Source: UBA9926 sp913064795 (GTDB taxonomy: Bacteria; Pseudomonadota; Gammaproteobacteria; Pseudomonadales; Azotimanducaceae). Taken from it: a stretch of DNA of 64,000 nucleotides. This document shows, piece by piece, positions 1 through 8,486 of this stretch. The notes below the pieces were generated by a model. That model saw nothing but the letters and a program-made list of their open reading frames with translations. It did not search any database and was not told the DNA's origin. Made by a program: the position numbers and the translations under genes. Position 1 is the stretch's first letter. Each line of letters opens with the position of its first letter. The stretch covers positions 248,001-312,000 of the forward strand of contig JBJKZD010000010.1 in the NCBI GenBank assembly GCA_045560765.1, read 5' to 3'.

Positions 1-1068
1 CATCAAGCGAATAATGCCCCGCTGAATGAGGTGAATACTTGTGGACTCCAGGGGCTCCAAAAACCCTGCAGCTAGGCCCAAGGCAATACAGTTGTTTTTC
101 CACTGCGCGGATCTCTGTCCGGTTTGAAATGGTATGACCCGTGGCTCGATTAAAACATCACCAGATACATTGCTTAAAAGGGTGTGCGTTGCTTCATCGT
201 CGCTTGCATGCTGGCTAGAAAAAACAAGGCCATTACCGGTTCGAGATTGTAGCGGGATGCGCCATTGCCAACCAAAGTCTCGCGCAATGGAGCGGGTGTA
301 GGGTATTGGCGGTTCGGTCGATGAGGTCTGGACCGCCACGGCTCTGTCGCAGGGTAACCACTGAGACCAATCCTCGAAGGGTGAATGCAATGTTTTGTCG
401 ATAAGTAAACCCGTGAAGCCGCTGCAATCAATAAAGAGATCCCCCGAGATACTTTGACCCGAGGCCAGCTGAACAGACTCGATATCCCCGCTCAGGGCTT
501 GTTTGACCGCTTCGACTTTGCCCTCTACGCGGTGCACACCGTTTTGTTCTGCCAAGATTCGAAGGTATTTGGCATAGCGAGCGGCATCGATGTGGTAGGC
601 ATAGTTGAGCGCCTGTGGTTTTGGAAAACCAAATTTTCCGGCCTTTGCCGCGACCAATTCAGGAGAATAGTCGCCGTATGCTTTCGAAATTTGAAGTTGC
701 TGTCCTTTGAGCCAGAAGTGTTGAAACCCTGCAGCCCAGCAGGATTGACCCGTATAGCCGAAAGCGTGAATGTAGGAATCGTTTTGAAGTCGCCAGTTTT
801 CAAAACAGATGCCGAGTTTGATGCTGCCGTGAACCTCTGCTAAGAAATCGGCCTCATCAATTTTTAGCAACTGATGGAGCGCAAAAAAAGTGGGTATTGT
901 GGCCTCACCCACTCCAATGGTTCCGATTTCGTCAGACTCAATCAGTGTGACATTAAGATTTTTACCAATGAGGGCGGCAATGGATGCAGCGGCCATCCAT
1001 CCCGCAGTACCACCGCCCACAATGACAACGTTTCTAATTGCATTCGTAGTCACAATACTTTTACTCAT
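1..1068 (-). CDS. Flavin-dependent tryptophan halogenase family protein, partial at left edge
   Basis: FADH2-dependent halogenase of the PrnA/tryptophan 7-halogenase family, which chlorinates or brominates an aromatic substrate through a lysine-bound hypohalous acid. I translated the frame by hand: it is open from ATG at 1068 to base 1 (356 codons) with no stop, so only the C-terminus lies outside the window. Seen: the FAD motif GGGTAG near residue 17, GVGEAT near 45, KLGICFENW near 85-93 (the K matches the catalytic lysine position), HIDA in the middle, the signature WQWRIPL near 265, and LEPLEST at the window edge. It is the last visible gene of a minus-strand operon, starting 4 bases after the stop of the cupin-like gene. 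The family is certain; the substrate is unknown, and in such receptor-linked clusters free tryptophan is not established as the substrate. Confidence 0.93.
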   Translation of the reverse strand, partial: MSKSIVTTNAIRNVVIVGGGTAGWMAAASIAALIGKNLNVTLIESDEIGTIGVGEATIPTFFALHQLLKIDEADFLAEVHGSIKLGICFENWRLQNDSYIHAFGYTGQSCWAAGFQHFWLKGQQLQISKAYGDYSPELVAAKAGKFGFPKPQALNYAYHIDAARYAKYLRILAEQNGVHRVEGKVEAVKQALSGDIESVQLASGQSISGDLFIDCSGFTGLLIDKTLHSPFEDWSQWLPCDRAVAVQTSSTEPPIPYTRSIARDFGWQWRIPLQSRTGNGLVFSSQHASDDEATHTLLSNVSGDVLIEPRVIPFQTGQRSAQWKNNCIALGLAAGFLEPLESTSIHLIQRGIIRLM

Positions 1069-1072
1069 CTCG

Positions 1073-2083
1073 TTAATTTAACTGATCTTTTAGCATCGCT
1101 TTTAGGCGTTGTGCCGTCTCGGGATCGATGGGATCAAGAATGCCTCTAGCCGCCTCTGGAATATGCGCAGTCGAGTCCGTATTAAAGTCAAAGACATAGT
1201 GATTCAAAAGGCCCCTCCAAATTTCTCGTTGATGCTCGGGTAGGTCCCTGAGCCCGAGCAGAGCATGTTGCAATACATTGAGCGGAGAACCGAGGAATTG
1301 TGACGATGAGCGCCACCAATAATTGACCAAAACGTTGAGTGCTCCGGTCGCCTCAATGTGGTGCCACCACATACTTGGGATAATGATTGCATCGCCTGGC
1401 TCGAGATCAGCGACCACAGCGTGCTCAAGAGCTGTATGGAATTTTGGGAATGCCTCCCAATCGGGCTGACTAAAATCAACCAGGCTGATGGGTTGGCCCG
1501 CAGGCGTAAAGTCTAGAGGGCCCACGTAGAGATTGTTAATCTGCTCTGGGGGAAACAACGTGACTCTGCGGTGCCCAGAAACGACGCACGCTAAGTTCGA
1601 AGGAAAATCAAAGTGTGCTGCAATACGACTCTGGTTTCCGATCCAGATGCTCGCAATCGGTTCCTTGTCAGGCAGTAACAAAGGATTATCCTCGGAAAAT
1701 CCGGGTAGCCAATGGCCTAGATGTGTCGAGCCGATGTAGAGTCCAGGTGGCGGAGTCTCTGCGTTAAAGGTCATTAATTGATCCAGGGCACGGGTCAATG
1801 TTGTTCTGACCTGCTCAAAGTTAAAGCCAGTGATGCTGTCGTTGTAAAAAATTCGGCCTCCACACTCTGGGGGTGTAATCAGCGCGGTCAAGCGGTGACT
1901 TTGATCAAACTGGCAGAGATAGTCGATGAGAGACTCATTGGAATGCTCCGCCTTGTTGACAGCTGGCCAGGATGAAACAAGCCCTCGAATGACGATCGGC
2001 AAGGGGCTTTCCAACAGGGTGTCGTCTAAGTCAGAAGGCTGCCGAAGGGTTATAGCGTCGACGTTGTTTCGCGATGCTGTCAT
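1073..2083 (-). CDS. Cupin-like / JmjC-fold (Cupin_8) domain protein
   Basis: 336-residue protein of the Cupin_8 (JmjC-like) family, relatives of Fe(II)/2-oxoglutarate hydroxylases. The metal site appears as AHFDFPSN (HxD) around residues 160-167 followed by SGHRRVTLFPPEQ, the usual lysine/arginine and LFPP stretch. A second histidine lies in the strand after PGDAIIIPSMWWHHIE near 250. It lies 12 bases downstream of the SapC gene and 4 bases upstream of a halogenase, so the four genes are very likely co-transcribed. Proteins of this kind recur beside SapC and halogenase genes near TonB-dependent receptors in Caulobacter, Xanthomonas and marine gammaproteobacteria. A hydroxylase role is inferred from the fold; the substrate is unknown. 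Confidence 0.85.
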   Translation of the reverse strand: MTASRNNVDAITLRQPSDLDDTLLESPLPIVIRGLVSSWPAVNKAEHSNESLIDYLCQFDQSHRLTALITPPECGGRIFYNDSITGFNFEQVRTTLTRALDQLMTFNAETPPPGLYIGSTHLGHWLPGFSEDNPLLLPDKEPIASIWIGNQSRIAAHFDFPSNLACVVSGHRRVTLFPPEQINNLYVGPLDFTPAGQPISLVDFSQPDWEAFPKFHTALEHAVVADLEPGDAIIIPSMWWHHIEATGALNVLVNYWWRSSSQFLGSPLNVLQHALLGLRDLPEHQREIWRGLLNHYVFDFNTDSTAHIPEAARGILDPIDPETAQRLKAMLKDQLN

Positions 2084-2095
2084 TAGACGGACACC

Positions 2096-2833
2096 CTAGC
2101 CAGCCCCAATGCGTTGGCGTGCAGAATGGGTGCGTGAGAGCAGATCGTTAAGCCGAGAGAAAGAAGCAATCGCCATATAAATGGGCTGTAAAAAACCTGC
2201 TTGATTCAATGTTTGTAGGGCTTCGCCGGATAGGTTGAAGAGGGTTTCTTCGGCAATCGTGTAAAAGCCCTCTAAAACTTTTGGCTCGCCCGCTGCCAGC
2301 GTCAAATCCACGGTCATAGGCTCTAATAATCCGTGGGCGATTAAGGCTTCAGAAAACTGGGCGCTGTGCTCCAGGCCTTCATGGATTCCCTTCATCATTG
2401 CGAGGATGCCGTCTAAAAATTGGGTCGGTACGCCGTCGCTGGTAAACAGAGCCTCACCGTAGCCATCGGTGATTCGAGGCGAGTCAAGGTCGATGGACAG
2501 CTTGGGTTGGGATGATTCACTGGATCCAGGATTTGTGGGTTTTGCGATCAAAAATGGGTTCCGCTCAATGAGCTTTGGAACGTAATGGGCGTCCCACCCA
2601 TCGTCGCCGAGGAATAAGTTCTCTCCTGTATCAAGACCTAATAGCGCCACCGGCATAAAAGCGGCTGTCTCAGAGTCCTTGATAAAAAAGATCGGATAGC
2701 ACGACTGAATATCGCGAAATTCTAAAGGGTAGGTTAAAACCTGAGAGACGCCATCACCGAGCGCACTGCTGCGGCGCATATCAACGCAAAGGTCTTTATG
2801 GTGGTCGGGTCGAAGAATTGTGTAATTGCTCAT
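2096..2833 (-). CDS. SapC family protein
   Basis: 245 residues matching the SapC family, named from a Campylobacter S-layer associated gene. Characteristic stretches are YPLEFRDIQSCYPIFF near residue 35, then ENLFLGDDGWDAHYVPKLI and RNPFLIA near 70-95. A glycine/serine linker follows, then a C-terminal helical part ending in a basic tail. There is no signal peptide or membrane segment. The gene starts 33 bases after the halogenase stop at 2867 and ends 12 bases before the cupin-like gene. The biochemical role of SapC proteins in these receptor/halogenase clusters is not established. Confidence 0.88.
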   Translation of the reverse strand: MSNYTILRPDHHKDLCVDMRRSSALGDGVSQVLTYPLEFRDIQSCYPIFFIKDSETAAFMPVALLGLDTGENLFLGDDGWDAHYVPKLIERNPFLIAKPTNPGSSESSQPKLSIDLDSPRITDGYGEALFTSDGVPTQFLDGILAMMKGIHEGLEHSAQFSEALIAHGLLEPMTVDLTLAAGEPKVLEGFYTIAEETLFNLSGEALQTLNQAGFLQPIYMAIASFSRLNDLLSRTHSARQRIGAG

Positions 2834-2866
2834 GACGTTATCTTAATCTTTTGGATTAGCGACGGG

Positions 2867-4444
2867 TTAAATTTTAGGAAAACCGTATAGAGCAACCTTT
2901 TCAATTAAGGAACGGTTGTCAGGTAAGGCCGCAAGCAGTTGGCGGGTAATGCCCTCGTTTTCCTTAAAGAGTTCAACCGCCCGACGTTCCTGCTCCTTTG
3001 CCCGGCGCTTCAGTCGCTGCTCTGGTTGCGGAACAAACCCCATCCCGTAGAGCACATATTGGTAACTTGCAGATGGGAATAAGTCATCGGCGCGCTGGGT
3101 TTCATGGTGCCATGGGCCGCGATGAGTCCAATTTTCGAGTGCAGTTTGGAGGCTTTCTGGAATGGATGCGAGTGTTCGGTTTTGGGTCCAGTAGTCTGAA
3201 TCCTTGCGCTCACTGAGGACATAATGAAGCTTCAGAAATTCTATGATGTGTTGCCAGCGATACTGGAACTTGTCGTTAAATTGATCTGCGGTACGCTTCA
3301 TCGCGGATCTGTTGGCAGGCAGCTGCGTCGCAATCATGCTCGCAGAGAGCTCAACCATCACCAGTGCTGAGGCCTCGAGGGGTTCGATGAAGCCAGATGA
3401 CATGCCCACGGCAACGCAGTTTCGATGCCAGAACTTTTCCCGGTAGCCTGGATCAAAACGAATTTCTCGGAAGACAGCGGAGTCTCCCGCCTGAGGAGAA
3501 ACGGCGGTGGCGATGTAGTTTTTCAATTCGATCGCAGCTTGGCCTTGGTCCATAAACTGATCAGAAAAGACGCATCCAATCCCACGACGGGTCGGGAGTC
3601 CGATGTCCCAGATCCAGCCGGCTTTGTGAGCCGTTGAAAGTGTACAGGACTGGATAGGGTCTTTCGGGTCTTGGTAATCGATTTGTGCTGCGATTGCGGA
3701 ATTGTTGAAGAGAATATGATCAACCCTATGAAAGGGGATGTTGTAATGATCTCCAATCAGTAGAGCCGCAGACCCACTGCAGTCGATAAACAGATCTCCA
3801 TCAAGCACATTGTGAGTATCGGTTTCGAGGGCTTTGATATCGCCGTTCTCGTGACTGGAGATTCCGGTGACGTTGGCGCTCACATGATGAACACCAAGAC
3901 GCTGTACGCAGTGCTCTTGAAGCAATTCTGCGAACTTCCCGGCGTTCAAGTGATAACCATAATTTACATTGAACGCGTATTCAGGGGTGGTGATTTGTTT
4001 TGGCGCCAAAAAAGACTTTGACACAGCTGCCTGCGCACCTACCGCTTCGGCAAAAGGGGGGCGGTGGGCGTGGCTGAGCCAATGCCCTGCGAGGTCCAGT
4101 TCTTCATAGCCCTGAGGTGGTGTAAAAGGGTGGACGTAGCCGGCGTCGCCTGCATTCTGCCAGTTCTGGAAAGCAGTTCCTTGTTTAAAGCTTGCGTCAC
4201 ACCGTGAGATGAATTCAGTCTCGGTGATACCAATCTTCTGAAGGGTTGTGCGCATCGACGGCCAGGTACCCTCTCCAACACCAATGGTGCTAATAGTGGG
4301 CGATTCGATGAGTGTAATCGTGAGCGGGGTTCCTAACGTTTCGGGAGTGGACTCGGTCTCGTATTCGGCGGCAATAATCGCTGCGGTCAGCCAACCCGCG
4401 GAGCCGCCGCCGACAATAACGATCTTGTTGATGGAATCAGTCAT
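2867..4444 (-). CDS. Flavin-dependent tryptophan halogenase family protein
   Basis: Full-length 525-residue halogenase, a normal size for the PrnA/RebH-like family. FAD binding: IVGGGSAGW at residues 9-17 and GVGEGTWPS near 56. Catalytic lysine context: FKQGTAFQNW near 85-95. Flavin motif DLFIDCSG near 210, the signature WIWDIGLP near 270 (WxWxI), and FIEPLEAS near 345. It is the first gene of a minus-strand operon (halogenase, SapC, cupin-like, second halogenase) that begins after the terminator of the TonB receptor gene, so it likely has a promoter in 4445-4558. It is diverged from the second halogenase at 1-1068, so the two may act on different positions or substrates. A separate flavin reductase would be needed and none is visible here. 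Confidence 0.93.
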   Translation of the reverse strand: MTDSINKIVIVGGGSAGWLTAAIIAAEYETESTPETLGTPLTITLIESPTISTIGVGEGTWPSMRTTLQKIGITETEFISRCDASFKQGTAFQNWQNAGDAGYVHPFTPPQGYEELDLAGHWLSHAHRPPFAEAVGAQAAVSKSFLAPKQITTPEYAFNVNYGYHLNAGKFAELLQEHCVQRLGVHHVSANVTGISSHENGDIKALETDTHNVLDGDLFIDCSGSAALLIGDHYNIPFHRVDHILFNNSAIAAQIDYQDPKDPIQSCTLSTAHKAGWIWDIGLPTRRGIGCVFSDQFMDQGQAAIELKNYIATAVSPQAGDSAVFREIRFDPGYREKFWHRNCVAVGMSSGFIEPLEASALVMVELSASMIATQLPANRSAMKRTADQFNDKFQYRWQHIIEFLKLHYVLSERKDSDYWTQNRTLASIPESLQTALENWTHRGPWHHETQRADDLFPSASYQYVLYGMGFVPQPEQRLKRRAKEQERRAVELFKENEGITRQLLAALPDNRSLIEKVALYGFPKI

Positions 4445-4558
4445 AGGATGTTCAGATGATGACAGTTGTCCCGGTCTAGGTTCAATGCTTGTGGAGCAAA
4501 ATCAGCAGTAACAATACTCGGCCAAAAAGACTGTAATGGTTTAAATGATCTAGGCCCT

Positions 4559-4590
4559 AAAAAAAGAAACCGCCCTCGAGGAGCGGTTTC
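4559..4590 (-). terminator. Rho-independent terminator after the TonB receptor gene
   Basis: On the minus strand an 8-bp perfect stem (GAAACCGC pairing with GCGGTTTC, loop of 9) is followed at once by seven T residues. It sits 24 bases past the stop of the receptor gene and separates that gene from the halogenase operon. Confidence 0.9.
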
Positions 4591-4613
4591 TCTTTATCAC
4601 ACGCAAGCTGACG

Positions 4614-7595
4614 TTACTTGAACGTATAGCGGACTCCAAGATCGTATCTTGCACCGCCTTGAACCGCTTGTAGCACTTGGTCTTTGGTTAATCCATAGAC
4701 GTGGACAGTCGATTCGGTAACATTTTGGCCTGAGAAGTAAACGGTTAAGTTCTCGGTCGCCTCATAGGTTATGCCGATGTCCAACTGGCCGTAGGCCTCA
4801 ACATTGGTTGGGTTTGTTGTTGTTCCCTGGCCTTGACCAACACCCGCCAAGAAGTCATCCCGCCAATTGTAGGCGAGTCGAACTTGAATACCGTTCTTAT
4901 CATAATAACCAATGAGGTTAGCGGAATCGCTGAGGCCATTTAAAACGAACTGTCCTTCCAAGGAGTTGGTATTGTCATAGCCAATATCCGCATTGGCGAA
5001 GGTCGCATTCGCGACAAACCCAAAGCCTGTATCGCCGAAATTATGCTGTAAATTAATCTCGACACCGTCAACGGCGGCCTCTTTTTGGTTAATCGGCCGC
5101 GTCAGGGTCCAGAGAATTTCTGGATCGCCCTCAACTCCCAAGATGGTATCACCGTCTACCGCTGGATTATCCTGGTAGTTGTCAAGAATGTATTGCCCAA
5201 CCTCGGTGTAATTTTGAGGGTTAAGGCCACTGTCAGCCACTGCTTGATTCCACAAGGCACCGCCAATGATGTTGGGAATGTTGAAGAGGGTGTCTTCTTC
5301 AAGCCCGCTACCGATGAAATTATCGACATCCTTTTCAAAATACCCGACAGAAAAGTAGCTGTTATCCGAATAGTACCATTCGAGAGAGACATCTATATTT
5401 TCAGATTGAATGGGCACGAGACCAGGGTTTCCAGCAGAAGCTTGGGCATTCACACCTGGGTAGTACTGCGTGCTGCTGGCCGTGAGTCCACCTTTAATCG
5501 CTTCGTAGCTAGGACGCGTGATCGTTTCGCTGTAAGAAGCTCGAAGTATGACGTCGTCAGTGATCTCGATGTCGAAGTCAAGGCTCGGGAGTATGAGTTC
5601 GTACTCGCCTTCAAAATCTTCGAAGCCTGAAATGGCATTGCCATCTGCATCCTGCGCTTCGGTGATGTACAGCTCGTTACCAGCCTTAGACCAGCGAGAA
5701 CCATCATAGAGAATTGAAAGTGCCGCAGAGGTGACCTCGGTCTTTTCATAGCGCAGACCGGTGTGAAGGTTGGCAGGCATGCCGCTGATTTCTCCACTCC
5801 AGTTCAAACGAACATACGCAGCGTAGGTATCCTCGGTTGTTCGAATATCGTTTGGCCAGACAGTTGAAGCGCAGTAACCCGTTCCACAGTCTCCGAGCGC
5901 TTCATAATCATCACCGCTAGCGGCGTAGTCTGCTTCGCCTGCGGCCTGAAGATCCGCAAGGCTGGCGGAGAAAAATTCCGTTTGCAGCCGAGGATCATTG
6001 CCACCGGATAATTGATCGAACTGGCCCTCAATGCTTGATCGAACCACAATTGAGGAGAGGTCACCTGGGTCGGTAATCCCGCCCCAGTTGTTCAACTGGA
6101 TGAAATTGGAGACGGCTCGGTTGCCCACCTCACTGACCTGAACACCAAAGTCGATGTTCGAAGTGTCAGAGATATCCCAAGTTCCGCTCAGTTTGGTTTG
6201 TTCGACATCCATTCGAGCGGCATCATTTCTGAAAACGCTTCCCGTGATGATCATATCGCTGGCGTACATGGGCCGATTCGCTTCGCCGCCGGAATTGAGG
6301 TTGAGCTCCATGACGGGGAGTTCTTGACCAGTATGAATGGTCTGACCGACCTTGTTGAAACTTGCAATGGTGATCAGAGAACTTGTGCCATTGGGACCAT
6401 TCGCGCCCGTCTCAGCAGATGAGTCGTGATAATCCAAAGCCAGGCTTAAAGTATCGGAGACATCCCACTCGATGTTGAAGCCGATGCTTTCGTTAAGGTT
6501 AACTCTTCCGTCTTCGCCGTTGCCCATGGCGAAGTCCGCGTTATCAACCACTTCACTGTAGTAAACAGGGCTTGAAATAGGGCCAGCAGTCCACTCACTG
6601 GATTGAGAGACAGCTGCTGTATTTGAAAACCAAGCCGACAGATCGCTATAGGATCGCTCGAGGGTAAATTCTGATCGAATGTAGTCCAGGGTCGCAACAA
6701 CATTATCGGTGGGGGCCCATTGAAGCACGAGCTGCCCGTTCGTCCGCTCGCTCTCGTATTCTGCAATGTTATAAGCCATTGACTGGGGTAGAGAATAAGA
6801 TTCGTCCGCCGATTGAGGGCGGTTAATCTGATTTGCGTCATTGGCAACCTTGGCATCTCGAGAGCCATTCGGAAGGATGTCGTCACCCGGTCTTGTATAC
6901 CAGCCGCCGACCGATGCCCCGTTCACGCCATTGTTGCGGCGTTGATTGGTTGCAGTGATCGCGAGGCCGAATGTTCCGTCGGCAAATGTATCCATGTAGA
7001 TACCTGAGAACTCGGGCGTGACTTCGTCGCCAGCGCGTGTAGAGGTGTCGCTTACCGCTTTGACTGCAAAGCTCGCGGCTGGCTGACCGGATAGTGGTTT
7101 CGGTGTAGAGATATTGATTGTAGACCCAACGCCGCCGGAAGGAACATCGGCACGACCGGTCTTGTAGACTTGAACGCCAGCAACGCCTTCAGAGGCCAGA
7201 TCGCCGAAATCGAAAGAACGACTAGCACCATTGTGGGTTGGCATTTGGCGACCGTTTAGAGTGACCAAATTATACTCGGGGCCAAAGCCTCGGACCGTAA
7301 CTTGACTGCCTTCACCCCGTTGTCGCGAAATCGAAACTCCTGTCACGCGCTGTAGTGATTCAGCAAGATTAGCATCGGGAAATTTACCCATTTCCTCGGC
7401 CGAGATAGCATCAACGACACCCATCGCGTCGCGCTTGATGTCCATCGATCTCTGGAGACTGCCTCGTATACCAGTGACGACAACTTCCTCAATCATGGCT
7501 TCGGCGCCAGGATTTTCTTCAGCAAGTGCTGGCGTGATGTGGCCTGCAATGGCTAATGCGACACTGCTTGATAGTAGTTTTCGTTTGAATACCAT
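4614..7595 (-). CDS. TonB-dependent receptor
   Basis: 993-residue outer-membrane receptor that takes up a scarce substrate using TonB/ExbB energy. The N-terminal 25 residues form a signal peptide ending PALAEE. A TonB-box-like stretch EEVVVTGIRGSL follows at 36-47. The plug runs from about 50 to 170, with PDANLAESLQRVTGVSISR and VRGFGPEYNLVTLNGRQMP. The remainder is the 22-strand barrel, ending in the typical aromatic-rich last strand RYTFK. The long barrel and the IRGSLQRSMDIKR plug start are typical of carbohydrate or complex-organic receptors of the Caulobacter/Xanthomonas type rather than siderophore receptors (inference). A purine-rich ribosome site (GGGGG) lies about 10 bases before ATG. 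It ends in a good terminator but neighbours the halogenase-SapC-cupin operon, so the two are probably functionally linked. Confidence 0.95.
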   Translation of the reverse strand: MVFKRKLLSSSVALAIAGHITPALAEENPGAEAMIEEVVVTGIRGSLQRSMDIKRDAMGVVDAISAEEMGKFPDANLAESLQRVTGVSISRQRGEGSQVTVRGFGPEYNLVTLNGRQMPTHNGASRSFDFGDLASEGVAGVQVYKTGRADVPSGGVGSTINISTPKPLSGQPAASFAVKAVSDTSTRAGDEVTPEFSGIYMDTFADGTFGLAITATNQRRNNGVNGASVGGWYTRPGDDILPNGSRDAKVANDANQINRPQSADESYSLPQSMAYNIAEYESERTNGQLVLQWAPTDNVVATLDYIRSEFTLERSYSDLSAWFSNTAAVSQSSEWTAGPISSPVYYSEVVDNADFAMGNGEDGRVNLNESIGFNIEWDVSDTLSLALDYHDSSAETGANGPNGTSSLITIASFNKVGQTIHTGQELPVMELNLNSGGEANRPMYASDMIITGSVFRNDAARMDVEQTKLSGTWDISDTSNIDFGVQVSEVGNRAVSNFIQLNNWGGITDPGDLSSIVVRSSIEGQFDQLSGGNDPRLQTEFFSASLADLQAAGEADYAASGDDYEALGDCGTGYCASTVWPNDIRTTEDTYAAYVRLNWSGEISGMPANLHTGLRYEKTEVTSAALSILYDGSRWSKAGNELYITEAQDADGNAISGFEDFEGEYELILPSLDFDIEITDDVILRASYSETITRPSYEAIKGGLTASSTQYYPGVNAQASAGNPGLVPIQSENIDVSLEWYYSDNSYFSVGYFEKDVDNFIGSGLEEDTLFNIPNIIGGALWNQAVADSGLNPQNYTEVGQYILDNYQDNPAVDGDTILGVEGDPEILWTLTRPINQKEAAVDGVEINLQHNFGDTGFGFVANATFANADIGYDNTNSLEGQFVLNGLSDSANLIGYYDKNGIQVRLAYNWRDDFLAGVGQGQGTTTNPTNVEAYGQLDIGITYEATENLTVYFSGQNVTESTVHVYGLTKDQVLQAVQGGARYDLGVRYTFK

Positions 7596-8263
7596 AGTGT
7601 TTAAACCCCCTAAGTCGAGCTTTTCTCATTGCGAGATCGTGTTGTTTCGATGCGTCGTCCCCGGGCATCTCTCCATGCAAAATCGTACCTTTTGGGCGAT
7701 TTAAAGACATTGTTTTTGAGACTAACAGGACTTTTATGCGATAACAGGGACAATCCAGCCACAATTATGATCACTCGGTAGCGGAAGGCTTATTTCGAGC
7801 GCCCGCGGTTTCCTTTCGTTGCTTGGCGCCACCTTCGAGATGAAATTGAGCGCAGGGTTTGAAACCTTGGTTGGGATGGAGAACAGGCGAGATAGATGCC
7901 TTCATCGATCTATCTGGGTGCCGTCGATTGCTACATCAACCCGTTAGCTCATCAATGCTGATTAGGAGGCTAGGCTGACGCGGTCCTTTTAAAAGCGATC
8001 AGCAATAGCCAATGGCTTGGTCATATTAGGCATCGATGGCTAGATTTAAGTATTGATGGGTAGATCGCTGACTCACTGATCACCAGTTTCGGTCTCCGAG
8101 TGAAAATTTTAGTTATTTTTGTTTCTTCGATTGTAAAATTTGATCGAGGTGACTGTTTGATCGCCAGCCTAAATAACGCCTTTATACAGCCATATACTTA
8201 CCCATGCGCTTAGCTGGCATCATTTTCTGTCAACTCTGCCCCGTTTTTAAAGGCCTCGTAAGC
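7596..8263. other. Intergenic region between divergent receptor and LytTR genes
   Basis: No gene is supported here. It should hold the promoter of the minus-strand receptor gene near 7600-7750. An inverted repeat with 8-bp arms (AGATAGAT 7890-7897 and ATCTATCT 7908-7915, spacer 10) is visible. Short ORFs in this stretch lack ribosome sites and recognisable motifs. Confidence 0.5.
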
Positions 8264-8319
8264 GCCCTATTGACAACGCTGTCAATAGGGCTTAAAAACA
8301 AATGACAACCTTGTCATTT
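8264..8319. promoter_or_regulatory. Two tandem TGACA-N4-TGTCA palindromes, candidate operators
   Basis: Palindrome 1 has 12-bp perfect arms (8264-8275 and 8280-8291, spacer ACGC). Palindrome 2 has 9-bp perfect arms (8300-8308 and 8311-8319). Both share the core TGACA-N4-TGTCA at identical spacing, and their centres are 32 bp apart, about three helical turns. They lie about 170 bases upstream of the LytTR regulator start. Equal cores in helical phase suggest binding of a dimeric repressor or activator at two sites. An alternative is that the first palindrome, which is long and GC-rich, forms a terminator-like hairpin. The binding protein is unknown. Confidence 0.6.
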
Positions 8320-8486
8320 TAGCTGCGCGCAAGGCCTAAAAGGATCTAATTTAGACCATTCAATGGCGTCGATAAGTCCGGAGCCATCGCGCGCAATGCA
8401 GGGGTGTCTATCAGGGGTAGGGGAAAAACATAAAAATTTTGAGATTTCGGGTATTGAAATTTCAATGCAAAGGGGACGTTTCGGCA

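Noticed and set aside
454..843. 129-residue plus-strand ORF
   Set aside because: Lies antisense to the hand-translated halogenase, which carries all family motifs. It is a shadow frame.
5085..5630. 181-residue plus-strand ORF
   Set aside because: Antisense to the barrel region of the TonB-dependent receptor; no motif.
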